Assembly (NCBI GenBank): GCA_017792405.1
Contig: CP051231.1
Coordinates: 384,634 to 448,633 of the forward strand
Origin: Oceanicola sp.
GTDB taxonomy: Bacteria > Pseudomonadota > Alphaproteobacteria > Rhodobacterales > Rhodobacteraceae
Direction of reading: 5' to 3'
DNA length: 64,000 nt
Shown: one piece after another, positions 44,085-52,581 of the stretch
Layout: every line of letters begins with the position of its first letter
How positions within the stretch are numbered: the first letter of the stretch is position 1
The notes under the pieces: generated by a model
Told to the model about the DNA's origin: nothing
What the model saw: only the letters and a program-made list of their open reading frames with translations
The model's database searches: none
Translations under genes and position numbers: made by a program

Positions 44085-45254
44085 TCAGGCCCCGCGCAAC
44101 TCCTCCAGCACCCGGCCCAGCATCGCATCGCAGGCCGCAAGCTGGGCCTCCTCCACATACTCATCGGGCTTGTGCCCCTGTCCCTCCATCGAGCCCGGCC
44201 CGCAGACCAGCGTGGGGATGCCGAGCCCGTCGAAGGTGCCCGCCTCGGTACCGAAGGCCACCTTGGTCGTGCCGTTCACCTGCGCCAGTCGCTGCACCAA
44301 TCCGGTGGCGGCACTGTCCGCCGGCGTGTCGAGGCCGGGGTAGCTGACCATCGGCTCCAGTTCGATCCGCCCGCCGGGATGGGCCTTTTCGACCTCCGCC
44401 GCCATCGCTGCGATCCGCGCCATCAGGGACTCGGGCGCATCGGCGGCGAGGTGCCGGAACTCGAAGATCACCTCCGCCCGGTCGGGCACGATGTTCAGCG
44501 CCGTGCCGCCCGTGATCCGGCCCACATGCAGCGTGGTATACGGCACCCCGTAACCCGGATCGCGCGCGCCCTTGCTGGCATACTCCGACTGAAGCGCCTG
44601 CACCCCCTGCACCAGCCCGGCGGCCAGATGCAGCGCATTCACGAACCGCGGGGCCAGCGCCGAATGGCCTGCCTCGCCGTGGCACACAGCCCGGATCGCC
44701 CGCTTGCCCTTGTGGCCCGTCGCCACCTGCATCTCGGTCGGCTCGCCCACGAGGCAAAGCCGGGGCAGGGGGGTTGCCCCGGCCAGCGTATCGCGCATCT
44801 TGGCGATGCCAAGGCAGCCCACTTCCTCATCCCACGAGATCGAAAGTTTCAACGGCTCGCGCAGCGCCATGCCCGAGGCACGGCCCGCCGCACTCAGCAT
44901 CGCGGCCAGATAACCCTTCATGTCGGTTGTGCCGCGCCCGTAAAGTCTGTTGCCCTCGCGGGTCAGCCGAAACGGGTCGCGGCTCCACGCCTGCCCCTCC
45001 ACCGGCACGACGTCGGTATGGGCCGAGAGCATCACCCCCGCGCCCTCCGGCCCGATGTCGGCAATCAGCCCGGCCTTGGGCGCATCCGGGTCGGTCACGC
45101 GCGTCACCCGCGCGCCCCGCTCACGCAGAAACGTCTCCACCCAGTCGATCAGCGCAAGGTTGCTCTTGGCGCTCACCGTGTCGAAGGCGATCAGCCGGTC
45201 CAGAATATCAACCGTACTCATCACCCCAGCGGCGGCTGCCTGCGCCTCACTCAT
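44085..45254 (-). CDS. Acetylornithine deacetylase / M20 family peptidase
   Basis: The 389-aa enzyme shows M20 zinc-hydrolase motifs: MLSAHTDVVP, GRGTTDMKGYLA, SWDEEVGCLG and FGTEAGTF. It is closest in layout to ArgE. The ATG at 45254 overlaps the end of the DUF1028 gene by 8 bases, which decides the start. As last gene of the minus-strand operon it probably hydrolyses an N-acyl intermediate made by the upstream enzymes. A real role in arginine synthesis is less likely in this context. Confidence 0.85.
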   Translation of the reverse strand: MSEAQAAAAGVMSTVDILDRLIAFDTVSAKSNLALIDWVETFLRERGARVTRVTDPDAPKAGLIADIGPEGAGVMLSAHTDVVPVEGQAWSRDPFRLTREGNRLYGRGTTDMKGYLAAMLSAAGRASGMALREPLKLSISWDEEVGCLGIAKMRDTLAGATPLPRLCLVGEPTEMQVATGHKGKRAIRAVCHGEAGHSALAPRFVNALHLAAGLVQGVQALQSEYASKGARDPGYGVPYTTLHVGRITGGTALNIVPDRAEVIFEFRHLAADAPESLMARIAAMAAEVEKAHPGGRIELEPMVSYPGLDTPADSAATGLVQRLAQVNGTTKVAFGTEAGTFDGLGIPTLVCGPGSMEGQGHKPDEYVEEAQLAACDAMLGRVLEELRGA

Positions 45255-45921
45255 CGCCCGGCACCCCGTAGCTCGGCGCTTCCCGCGGGTCGAGCGCGCG
45301 TTGCACATAGGCCTCCATCTGCGGCTTGTAGATCTCCCAGGCCGTGGCCACCGCCTCCACCGGGCAGTCTTCCGTCCAGTCGCAACGCAGTTCCGCCAGC
45401 GGCCACGGCTGGCGGTCCACCAGCAGCAACCCGGCCGAATGCACTGGCCCGGCCTCGCCGCCCGCCGCGAGCCCGGCCTTCAGCGCCGCCACCAGCCGGT
45501 CGCCCAAATGCCCCTCGGCGCCAAGGAACCCCTCCACGATCGCGCCCGGCACGCCGTCGTTTTTCAAAAGGTTGCCGCCTGCCGCCACGTTATCACCCTC
45601 GGCCTGCGTCCAGATGCCAAGCGCCTTCGGGCCGGAGTGGATCGCCGTGCCCCCCGCCTTGTCCACCGCCAGCACCTGCCGGTACTCGATGAAAGCGCCT
45701 CGCCGCTTTACCTCGGCCACCGCCTCCGCCGCGCCCATGCCGCTCTCCATCAGGTCCAGCGCCATCGGCCCCAGCATGGGGTCGGTGATGTTTTGCGAGG
45801 CCACCGCTCCCACGCCCGCCCGGGCATGGCTGCACCGCGCCGCTACGGCGGGGGAGGACGACGAGATCGCCACGCCTAACATCCCCGTCTCCGCGCAGCG
45901 CGCCACCAGCGAAAAAGTCAT
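45247..45921 (-). CDS. DUF1028 family protein (putative Ntn-type hydrolase)
   Basis: The 224-aa protein begins MTFSLVARCAETGMLGVAISSSSPAVAARC, the DUF1028 signature with internal residues reminiscent of N-terminal nucleophile hydrolases, and has YQVLAVD-like YRQVLAVDKAGG and HLGDRLVAALKAG. No reaction is established. It overlaps the RidA gene upstream by 4 bases, a recurrent pairing that suggests hydrolysis of an imine or amide product. Confidence 0.88.
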   Translation of the reverse strand: MTFSLVARCAETGMLGVAISSSSPAVAARCSHARAGVGAVASQNITDPMLGPMALDLMESGMGAAEAVAEVKRRGAFIEYRQVLAVDKAGGTAIHSGPKALGIWTQAEGDNVAAGGNLLKNDGVPGAIVEGFLGAEGHLGDRLVAALKAGLAAGGEAGPVHSAGLLLVDRQPWPLAELRCDWTEDCPVEAVATAWEIYKPQMEAYVQRALDPREAPSYGVPGDE

Positions 45922-46346
45922 GCCTCACCCCCTTCGGGGATCACTGCTGTCGCGTCGATTTCCACCAGCCACTCGGGCCGCGCCAGCGCCACGACCACGA
46001 GCCCGGTGCAGACCGGATGCACTCCCTTGATGTATTCACCCATCACCCGATAGACGGCCTCGCGGTGCCGCACATCCGTCAGATAGACCACCAGCTTGAC
46101 GAGGTGCTCCATCCGCCCCCCGGCCTCCTCGATCAACTGCTTGATGTTGCTCATCACCTTATGCGCCTGTTCCGCCGGGTCGTGGCTCGGCAGGTTCACT
46201 GCAGTGTCCAGCTCCTGCGGGCATTGCCCCCGCAGCCAGACGATCCGGCCCCCCTGAGTGACCACCGCCTGTGCGAGGTCATTGTCGAGCCGCTGCTCCG
46301 GGTAGGTTTCGGCGGTGTTGAACGGGCGAATGCGGGTGTGGGCCAT
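45918..46346 (-). CDS. RidA family protein
   Basis: The 142-aa YjgF/YER057c/UK114-type protein contains LRGQCPQELD, KVMSNIKQLIEEAGGRMEHLVKLVVYLTDVRHREAVYRV and a late conserved ARPEWLVEIDATAV with the Arg that contacts substrate carboxylates. RidA proteins deaminate reactive enamines and imines. Oxidative N-demethylation or amine oxidation by the neighbouring Rieske enzyme could generate such species. It lies 1 base after the Rieske gene. Confidence 0.92.
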   Translation of the reverse strand: MAHTRIRPFNTAETYPEQRLDNDLAQAVVTQGGRIVWLRGQCPQELDTAVNLPSHDPAEQAHKVMSNIKQLIEEAGGRMEHLVKLVVYLTDVRHREAVYRVMGEYIKGVHPVCTGLVVVALARPEWLVEIDATAVIPEGGEA

Positions 46347-46347
46347 G

Positions 46348-47478
46348 TCAGGCGCTCTCCGTGATGCGGGCCAAGAGGTAGCGGGCGAAATCGTAGTTGG
46401 GGCGTTCGAGGTGGCTCAGGTGGCCGGGCCGGGCGGCTTGCGATGAAAGTCCGCGATAGACCTTCTCGGTGCAGCCGCGATCCTCCACGTTCACCGCGTC
46501 GAGCAGCGTCTTCAGCGCCACGAAATTCTCCGCCGCATCCGCATCGCCCGCGTAATCGTCCGACATGCCGCCGCCGAAGCGGATCGAAACCTGCCCAGGC
46601 CCCTTCGGGTGCAGCGACAGATACCAGAAGTACCCCGGCGTCAGCGTGATGAGCAGCGACGGGTAGAGCGCCAGCAGGTAGGTCGTGCGCCGCGCATCGC
46701 CCTCCAGCCGGTTATTCGACGGGTGCGCCATGGCGATCCGCAGCGAGTCGTCCTTCAGGATCGTGTGGTAGTTGAACGCCGCGCGCCCCGGCGGGCAGAT
46801 CATCTCGTCCAGTCGCGACAGCCCGCCGATTGTGCCCGCATGGCAGACCGGCAGGTGGTAACTCTCCATGAAGTTCTCCGCGAGCACCTTCCAGTTCGTG
46901 TCCCAGACATGCTCCTCGAAGAAGCTCTCGGTGTAACGGGCCATGTCATAGCCCGCGATCAACGCCTCCACCTCCGCCAGCCGTTCGGCCACCGGTGCGG
47001 CTTCCGGATCGAGGGTCACGAAGACCCACCCCAGCCACACCTCGCAGCGCAGCTCCGGCAGGTGGTAGTCACCTTTGCAGAACCCCTCGTTCTGCCCCAT
47101 CGCGGGCGCGCCGCGCAGGGAGCCATCGAGGTTGTAGGTCCACGCATGGTAGGGGCAAACGATGCTCCGCACCCGCCCGCGCCCTTCCAGAAGGGTCGAC
47201 ATCCGGTGCAAGCAAACATTGCTCATCGCCCTTATGCCCGCGCCGTCGCGCACCACCACCACCGGCTGGCCCGCCAACTCGCAGGTCAGGTAGTCCCCCG
47301 GCTCCGACAGTGCCGAGGCCCGGCCCACGCAGAACCACTCGCGCTTGAAGATATGCTCAAGCTCCAGCTCCAGAAACGCCTCCGAGGTGTAGACCGAAGG
47401 CGGCATCGCGCGGGCCTGCTCGAAGGGGGCTTCGGCAGCCGCGCGCAACCCGTCGAGGGGGGCGGTGTCCTTTGGCAT
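46348..47478 (-). CDS. Rieske oxygenase alpha subunit, CntA-like
   Basis: The 376-aa protein has the Rieske ligands C89-x-H91 and C108-x2-H111, and a mononuclear iron site in ENFMESYHLPVCH with H208 and H213. The residue at the bridging position before the first His is E205 rather than the usual Asp, as in the quaternary-ammonium Rieske oxygenases such as CntA/YeaW. That predicts oxidation of a betaine- or carnitine-like amine. No reductase gene is in this operon, so electrons must come from elsewhere. It lies just after the TAXI-TRAP transporter genes. Confidence 0.85.
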   Translation of the reverse strand: MPKDTAPLDGLRAAAEAPFEQARAMPPSVYTSEAFLELELEHIFKREWFCVGRASALSEPGDYLTCELAGQPVVVVRDGAGIRAMSNVCLHRMSTLLEGRGRVRSIVCPYHAWTYNLDGSLRGAPAMGQNEGFCKGDYHLPELRCEVWLGWVFVTLDPEAAPVAERLAEVEALIAGYDMARYTESFFEEHVWDTNWKVLAENFMESYHLPVCHAGTIGGLSRLDEMICPPGRAAFNYHTILKDDSLRIAMAHPSNNRLEGDARRTTYLLALYPSLLITLTPGYFWYLSLHPKGPGQVSIRFGGGMSDDYAGDADAAENFVALKTLLDAVNVEDRGCTEKVYRGLSSQAARPGHLSHLERPNYDFARYLLARITESA

Positions 47479-47561
47479 GGCAGGGGCTCCTTTCGGCCCG
47501 AGCTTACCACCGGTTGAGGCAGGTGAAAGTCGGCTTCTCCTAGGTGCCGCTTAGGCCGCCC

Positions 47562-49460
47562 CTAAGCCGTCCGTCGCAGCACCATCACCAGTGCGCCGAG
47601 CAGGGCAAGCCCCGCCACTTCGGCCCCGAGGCTCACCGCCCCGCCCACCGGCATCACCAGCGCCACGGTCTCCAACGCCGCCACGGCCACAAACCCCGCC
47701 CGGTGCGCCGCCGTCAGCGGGCGGATCATCCAGCCCGTCAGTGCCGTGCCCGCCGCGAAGGTGCCCGCAAAGGCCGCCACCGTGGCCAGCGCGACGTTGC
47801 CTGGCGTGCCGATCAGCAGCAGCTCCGGCGCGTAGACAAAGAGGAAGGGCGCAACCACTTTCACGAACCCCAGCCGGATTGATTCCATCGCCGTCTCGTT
47901 CGGCTCCGCCCCGGCAATCGACGCCCCCGCATAGGCCGCCAGCGCGACCGGCGGCGTGATGGCCGAGAGCAGCCCGTAGTAGAAAATGAACATATGCGCC
48001 GCGATCACCGGCAGCCCGAACTGCTCCAGCGCCGGAGCGATCAGGATCGCCAGCAGCAGGTAGGCCGCCGAGGTCGGCATGCCGAGGCCCAGCACAAAGC
48101 TGGCGACCATCGTGAGCAGCAGCGTCAGCAACAGCGAGCCCGCCCCGGCGGTGAGGATCAGAGACGACAGCTTCAGCGCCATGCCGGTCAGCGTCAGCAC
48201 ACCAATCAGCATCCCCGCAATACCTACCGCAGCGACGATGGGCAGCACGTTCTTCACCGTCTCCATCATCACCGCCACAAGGCCCACCGGCCCGATCCGC
48301 GTGGCCTTGCCGAAGACCGAAACCACCAGCGTGGTCGCAAGGCAAAGCACGGCGGCGGCGCTCGGCGTGTAGCCCATGGCCAGAAACACGATCAGCCCCA
48401 CCAGCGGGATCAGCAGATGCCCGCGTTTCAAGAGCACGTCCTTCAATGCCGGGATTTCGCTCGGGTCGGCCCGGCCAAGGTCATATTTGCCTGCCTCCTC
48501 CCGAACGCCCACCAGCAGGGCGAATACGTAAAGCAGCGCCGGGATCAGCGCGGCGGCGGCGATGGTGGCATAGGGCGTCTGGGTGATCTCTGCCATGAGG
48601 AAGGCTGCAGCGCCCATGACGGGGGGCATGATCTGCCCCGCCGAAGAGGCCGCCGCCTCGATCGCGCCCGCCACCTTGGGCCGGTATCCCGTGCGCTTCA
48701 TCAGCGGGATGGTGAAGGTGCCGGTGGTCACCACCCCTGCCACAGCCGAGCCGTTGATCGAAGAGAACATGGTGGATGAGACCACCGCCGTCAGCGCAGG
48801 CCCACCCTGCACCCGGCCGGTCGCAGCATGAGCGAGGTCCACGAACACCTGTCCCAGCCCGGTCTTCAGCAGCAGTGTGCCGAGCAGCGAGAACAGCAGG
48901 ATGTATTGCACCGCCACCCCCATCGGCAGGCCGAACAGCCCCTCGGTCCGCAGGAAGAGGTTGGAGGTCACGCGGCTCAGCGAGTAGCCCGCGTGGCCAT
49001 AGGTGCCGGGGATCATGTCACCAAAGAACGCATAGGCCAGCGCCGCCACGCCAAGGCCGACCATCACCCAGCCGATCAGGTAACGCGCCAGCACCAGCAC
49101 GGCAGCGGTGCACACCACAAAGAGCGCCACGTCCAGCTCGCTGGCAATCCCGCCCGAGCGCACGATGGAAAGGTAGTTCACCCACAGATAAGGCCCGGGG
49201 ATCAGCACCCCGGCGGCCAGCGCGTAGATTACGGGCCGCAGCCATCCCGGCCGCTCGCTCGCCACCACGATCAACCCGGCCGCGACCATTAGCGAAAAGA
49301 AGGTCGAGCGCAGCACCAGCGCGGTGATCGATCCATACCACGCCGACCAGATGCACAGCGCGGTCACGGCAATCGAAAGCGCCGCCAGTGCGGCGGTGGC
49401 GGCGAGCCGCTCCCAGCGGGGCAGGGCAGGGGCGGGGAGGATATCGGTGATCGGGGTCAT
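47562..49460 (-). CDS. TRAP transporter fused permease (4TM-12TM, TAXI type)
   Basis: The 632-aa membrane protein fuses the small and large TRAP permease subunits and has about seventeen hydrophobic helices. Family motifs include GGPALTAVVSSTMFSSINGSAVAGVVTTGTFTIPLMKRTGY and AGQIMPPVMGAAAFLMAE. It works with the TAXI binding protein encoded upstream to take up a carboxylate or amino-acid-like solute using an ion gradient. Confidence 0.95.
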   Translation of the reverse strand: MTPITDILPAPALPRWERLAATAALAALSIAVTALCIWSAWYGSITALVLRSTFFSLMVAAGLIVVASERPGWLRPVIYALAAGVLIPGPYLWVNYLSIVRSGGIASELDVALFVVCTAAVLVLARYLIGWVMVGLGVAALAYAFFGDMIPGTYGHAGYSLSRVTSNLFLRTEGLFGLPMGVAVQYILLFSLLGTLLLKTGLGQVFVDLAHAATGRVQGGPALTAVVSSTMFSSINGSAVAGVVTTGTFTIPLMKRTGYRPKVAGAIEAAASSAGQIMPPVMGAAAFLMAEITQTPYATIAAAALIPALLYVFALLVGVREEAGKYDLGRADPSEIPALKDVLLKRGHLLIPLVGLIVFLAMGYTPSAAAVLCLATTLVVSVFGKATRIGPVGLVAVMMETVKNVLPIVAAVGIAGMLIGVLTLTGMALKLSSLILTAGAGSLLLTLLLTMVASFVLGLGMPTSAAYLLLAILIAPALEQFGLPVIAAHMFIFYYGLLSAITPPVALAAYAGASIAGAEPNETAMESIRLGFVKVVAPFLFVYAPELLLIGTPGNVALATVAAFAGTFAAGTALTGWMIRPLTAAHRAGFVAVAALETVALVMPVGGAVSLGAEVAGLALLGALVMVLRRTA

Positions 49461-49506
49461 TGTCTGTCCTGTCGCCCTTGCGGCGTTGGGGCCGGGGGCG
49501 GAGTTG

Positions 49507-49528
49507 GGCGGGGCCGGTCAGCCCCGCC
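49507..49528 (-). promoter_or_regulatory. Hairpin between TAXI binding protein and permease
   Basis: GGCGGGGC and GCCCCGCC form a perfect 8-bp stem with a 6-base loop in the 76-base gap. It probably stabilises the binding-protein message or reduces read-through. Confidence 0.5.
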
Positions 49529-49536
49529 GAAGGGGC

Positions 49537-50460
49537 TTACTGCCCGTCGAAATAGGCCTGCGCGCCGGGGTGCAGGTCGATCGGGGTGGAGGTGGCCTTC
49601 TCCATCGTGATCTTCTTCGCCGCCGGATGCACCGCGCCCAGCTCTTCGAGGTTGTCGAAGAGGGTCGAGGTGATGCCCTCGATCAGCGCCGGGTCGGCAT
49701 CGGCTGCGGCAAAGAGGATCGCCGGGTCACCCACGGCAACCACCGCCTCAGCCTCGCCCTCATAGGTGCCGCCGGGAATCTCGATCACCTCGTAGAAGGG
49801 GAACTCCTCGATCAGCCCGCCCACGTTGTCGGCCACGACCGGCACCAGTGCCACATCCTCGGTGGTGAACAGCTCGATGAAGGCCGAGGCAGGCGTGCCC
49901 GCCAAAATCATCGACCCGTCCAGCTGACCATTCTTGATCGCCGCCGTCGCCTCGCCATAGCTCAAAAAGCTGATGTTGCCGATGTTGAATGCGTCCTGCG
50001 AGGTGAGCAGCCGCTCGGCGAAGACCGAAGAGTTGGAGCCCGGAGGGCCCACCGAGATCTTCAGGTCGGCCAGATCGGCCACACCGGCGGCGCCGCTGGC
50101 GTCGGTCGCGGCGATCTGCAGCACGGCGGGGTAGAGGTAGGCAATCGCCGCCACGTTCTGCGCGTCGCCGTCAAAGGCGCCGGTCCCGCTCTTGGCCTCA
50201 TAGAGCGTCGAGGCCGAAGAGAAGCCGATGGTCATCTCGCCCGCCGAAACCCGGCGGATGTTCTCGATTGAGGCGCCGGTCACCTCGGCATTGGCGCTCA
50301 CCCCGTCGAGCTTGCGGGTCAGCAGGTCTGCCATGCCCGCGCCCACGGCGTAGAACACGCCGCCGGTGCCGCCGGTCCCGATGGAAACCCTGTCCTGCGC
50401 CGCCGCGCCAAGGGCGGTGGCTCCGATGAGTGCGGCCGCGAGGCCGATTGACTTGATCAT
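49537..50460 (-). CDS. TAXI family TRAP transporter solute-binding protein
   Basis: The 307-aa periplasmic protein has a Sec signal (MIKSIGLAAALIGATALGAAA), then SIGTGGTGGVFYAVG and STLYEAKSGTGAF, typical of TAXI binding proteins. It is the first gene of the minus-strand operon and should capture the substrate later processed by the Rieske, RidA, DUF1028 and ArgE-like enzymes. The ligand is unknown. Confidence 0.95.
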   Translation of the reverse strand: MIKSIGLAAALIGATALGAAAQDRVSIGTGGTGGVFYAVGAGMADLLTRKLDGVSANAEVTGASIENIRRVSAGEMTIGFSSASTLYEAKSGTGAFDGDAQNVAAIAYLYPAVLQIAATDASGAAGVADLADLKISVGPPGSNSSVFAERLLTSQDAFNIGNISFLSYGEATAAIKNGQLDGSMILAGTPASAFIELFTTEDVALVPVVADNVGGLIEEFPFYEVIEIPGGTYEGEAEAVVAVGDPAILFAAADADPALIEGITSTLFDNLEELGAVHPAAKKITMEKATSTPIDLHPGAQAYFDGQ

Positions 50461-50631
50461 GATGACCCTCCCGTCAATGTTGGTCCGGCCGTCAAGAGTG
50501 GCTTGCGGCGCGGTGCCCTACACTTAGCGAAACTTGGGGCCCGAGCGGCCAATAGTTTTTGCGAACGGGCCATTCAAAACCCGTCTGCGGTCGATGACAT
50601 AAAACCATCATTCCGGCCCGCGGAATCTCTC

Positions 50632-50648
50632 ACAAAATGATGCAAAAT
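50632..50648. promoter_or_regulatory. Operator-like sequence shared with 36690-36706
   Basis: ACAAAATGATGCAAAAT lies in the 261-base divergent region between the TAXI and PanB-like genes, 74 bases before the latter's start. See the matching element beside the LacI gene. Confidence 0.4.
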
Positions 50649-50721
50649 GCGGCCTCCCATCTGTGCCTTAAGCCCCGCTTTCAGTAAGCGTAACGGGCCG
50701 GGACAAGAGGGAGGAGCGGCG

Positions 50722-51540
50722 ATGTATCACAACCGTCCGCACGTGGAAGATATCCGCGCCATGAAGGCGCGCGGCGAGAAGATATCCATGCTCTACGTGA
50801 CCACGCTGGAAGAGGCCGCCGCCGCCGATGCCGCCGGCATCCACATGCTCTCCATCGAAGGCAAATACTGGTCTCCCGAGATGCGCGAGGCGGCGGGCAG
50901 CTGCTTCGTGCAGGTCGGCCTTCCCTACGGCGACAAGGGCACCGTGAACGGCCAGCACCTTGTCACGGCAGAGGATTACATCCGCGCCGCCTATACCTTC
51001 GGCGCGATGGGGGGCGATTGCTACTACTGCGCCGCCTCCTTCGATATCCAGAAGGCGATGTGCGACAACCACATCCCCATCGTCGCTCATGTCGGCCTGA
51101 TCCCCTCCTACATCACCTGGACCGGTTGGCGCGCCGTCGGCAAGGAGGCCGATGAGGCGCTGCGAATCTGGCGGCAGGTCCAGCGGCTCGAAGAGATCGG
51201 CTGTTTCGGCGCCGAGCTTGAGGTGGTGCCCGACCGTCTCGGCGCGTGGCTTTCGGCCAACACCTCGATGATCATGCTCGGCATGGGCGCGGGGCCGGGG
51301 GCCGATGCGCAATACCTCTTCACCGAGGATGTGCTTGGCCACGGCGCCAACAAGAAGCCCCGCCACGGCAAGCAATACCGCAACTTCAAGGCCGAGTTCG
51401 ACCGTCTCCAGCAGGAGCGCATCGCCGCCTTCCGCGAGTTCATCGCCGATGTGAACTCCGGCGCCTACCCCGCGCCCGAACATGTCGTCCCGATGAAGGA
51501 CGACGCCTTTGAAACCTTTCTCAAGCAGGCAGAGGGCTGA
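50722..51540 (+). CDS. Ketopantoate hydroxymethyltransferase-like (PanB family) protein
   Basis: The 272-aa protein follows the PanB fold and block order: ISMLYVTTLEEAAAADAAG, YCAASFDIQKAM, IVAHVGLIPSYITWTGW, ELEVVPDRLG and IMLGMGAGPGADAQYLFTEDVLG. Several canonical PanB motifs are altered (LTAYD is LYVTT, HVGLTPQ is HVGLIPS), so it is a divergent aldolase rather than the vitamin B5 enzyme. A GAGGGAGGAG site fixes the start. It is first in an operon with two Gfo/Idh dehydrogenases and an SDR. Confidence 0.8.
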   Translation: MYHNRPHVEDIRAMKARGEKISMLYVTTLEEAAAADAAGIHMLSIEGKYWSPEMREAAGSCFVQVGLPYGDKGTVNGQHLVTAEDYIRAAYTFGAMGGDCYYCAASFDIQKAMCDNHIPIVAHVGLIPSYITWTGWRAVGKEADEALRIWRQVQRLEEIGCFGAELEVVPDRLGAWLSANTSMIMLGMGAGPGADAQYLFTEDVLGHGANKKPRHGKQYRNFKAEFDRLQQERIAAFREFIADVNSGAYPAPEHVVPMKDDAFETFLKQAEG

Positions 51541-51576
51541 GGCCCGCCGACAGCGAAAAACGACAGGAAACACAAG

Positions 51577-52581
51577 ATGCTCAAAGTTGGTCTTCTCGGC
51601 GCTGGCCGGATCGGAAACGTCCATGCCCGCGCCATCACCGCCCACCCCGGCAGCCAGCTCGTCGCCGTCTCCGACGTGATGACCGCAAACGCCGAAAAGC
51701 TCGCCGCCGCCTATGGCTGCGAGGCGCGCTCGTCGGAAGAGATCATCGCCGACCCGTCGATTGATGCCGTGCTGGTCGCCACCTCTACCGATACCCACTC
51801 CGACCTGATCGAGGCCGCAACCGCCGCCGGCAAGGCCGTGCTCTGCGAAAAGCCCGTCGACCTCTCGCTGGAGCGCGCGCAGGCCTGCCTTGCCGCCGCA
51901 GAGGCCACCGGCAAGCCGGTGATGATCGGCTTCAACCGCCGGTTCGATCCCAACTTCGGCGCCCTGCAAAAGGCGCTTGCCGCGGGCGAAATCGGCAAGG
52001 CCGAACTGCTCGCCATCACCTCCTTCGACCCGGCGCCGCCGCCGGTCGAATACGTCAAGGTCTCCGGCGGCCTCTACCGCGATATGATGATCCACGATTT
52101 CGACATGGCCCGCTTCATCATGGGCGAGGCCCCGGTGAGCATCTCCGCCACTGGCAGCTCAATCGTCGACGAGGCAATCGGCGCGGCGGGCGATGTCGAT
52201 ACCGCCGTTGTCACCATGACCTACGCCAGCGGCGCGATCTGCGTGATCAAGAACTCCCGCCGCGCAGGCTACGGCTATGACCAGCGGGTGGAGCTGCTCG
52301 GCTCCGAAGGCCTCCTGCAAGCGGGCAACATGCTCGAGAACACCGTGGTCAAAAGCACCACCGCAGGCGTGACCGGCGCCAAACCCACTTACTTCTTCCT
52401 CGAGCGCTACATGCCCGCCTACGAGGCCGAATGGGCCGCCTTTGTCGAGGCGGTGGAGGGCGGCGGCGCCGTGCCGGTCACGCTCTCCGAAGGCGTCGAC
52501 GCGCTCGCCTGCGCCGAGGCCGCCACCCGCAGCCAGGCCCAGGGCGGCGCCCCGGTCAAACTCGCCGACGTGCTGGCATGA
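51577..52581 (+). CDS. Inositol 2-dehydrogenase-like Gfo/Idh/MocA oxidoreductase
   Basis: The 334-aa protein has a Rossmann start (KVGLLGAGRIGNVHARAI), LCEKPVDLSLERA with the active-site Lys, GFNRRFDPNF, and GGLYRDMMIHDFDMARFIMGE with the catalytic Asp/His. This pattern is close to IolG-type inositol dehydrogenases. It overlaps the next dehydrogenase by 4 bases. Confidence 0.9.
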   Translation: MLKVGLLGAGRIGNVHARAITAHPGSQLVAVSDVMTANAEKLAAAYGCEARSSEEIIADPSIDAVLVATSTDTHSDLIEAATAAGKAVLCEKPVDLSLERAQACLAAAEATGKPVMIGFNRRFDPNFGALQKALAAGEIGKAELLAITSFDPAPPPVEYVKVSGGLYRDMMIHDFDMARFIMGEAPVSISATGSSIVDEAIGAAGDVDTAVVTMTYASGAICVIKNSRRAGYGYDQRVELLGSEGLLQAGNMLENTVVKSTTAGVTGAKPTYFFLERYMPAYEAEWAAFVEAVEGGGAVPVTLSEGVDALACAEAATRSQAQGGAPVKLADVLA

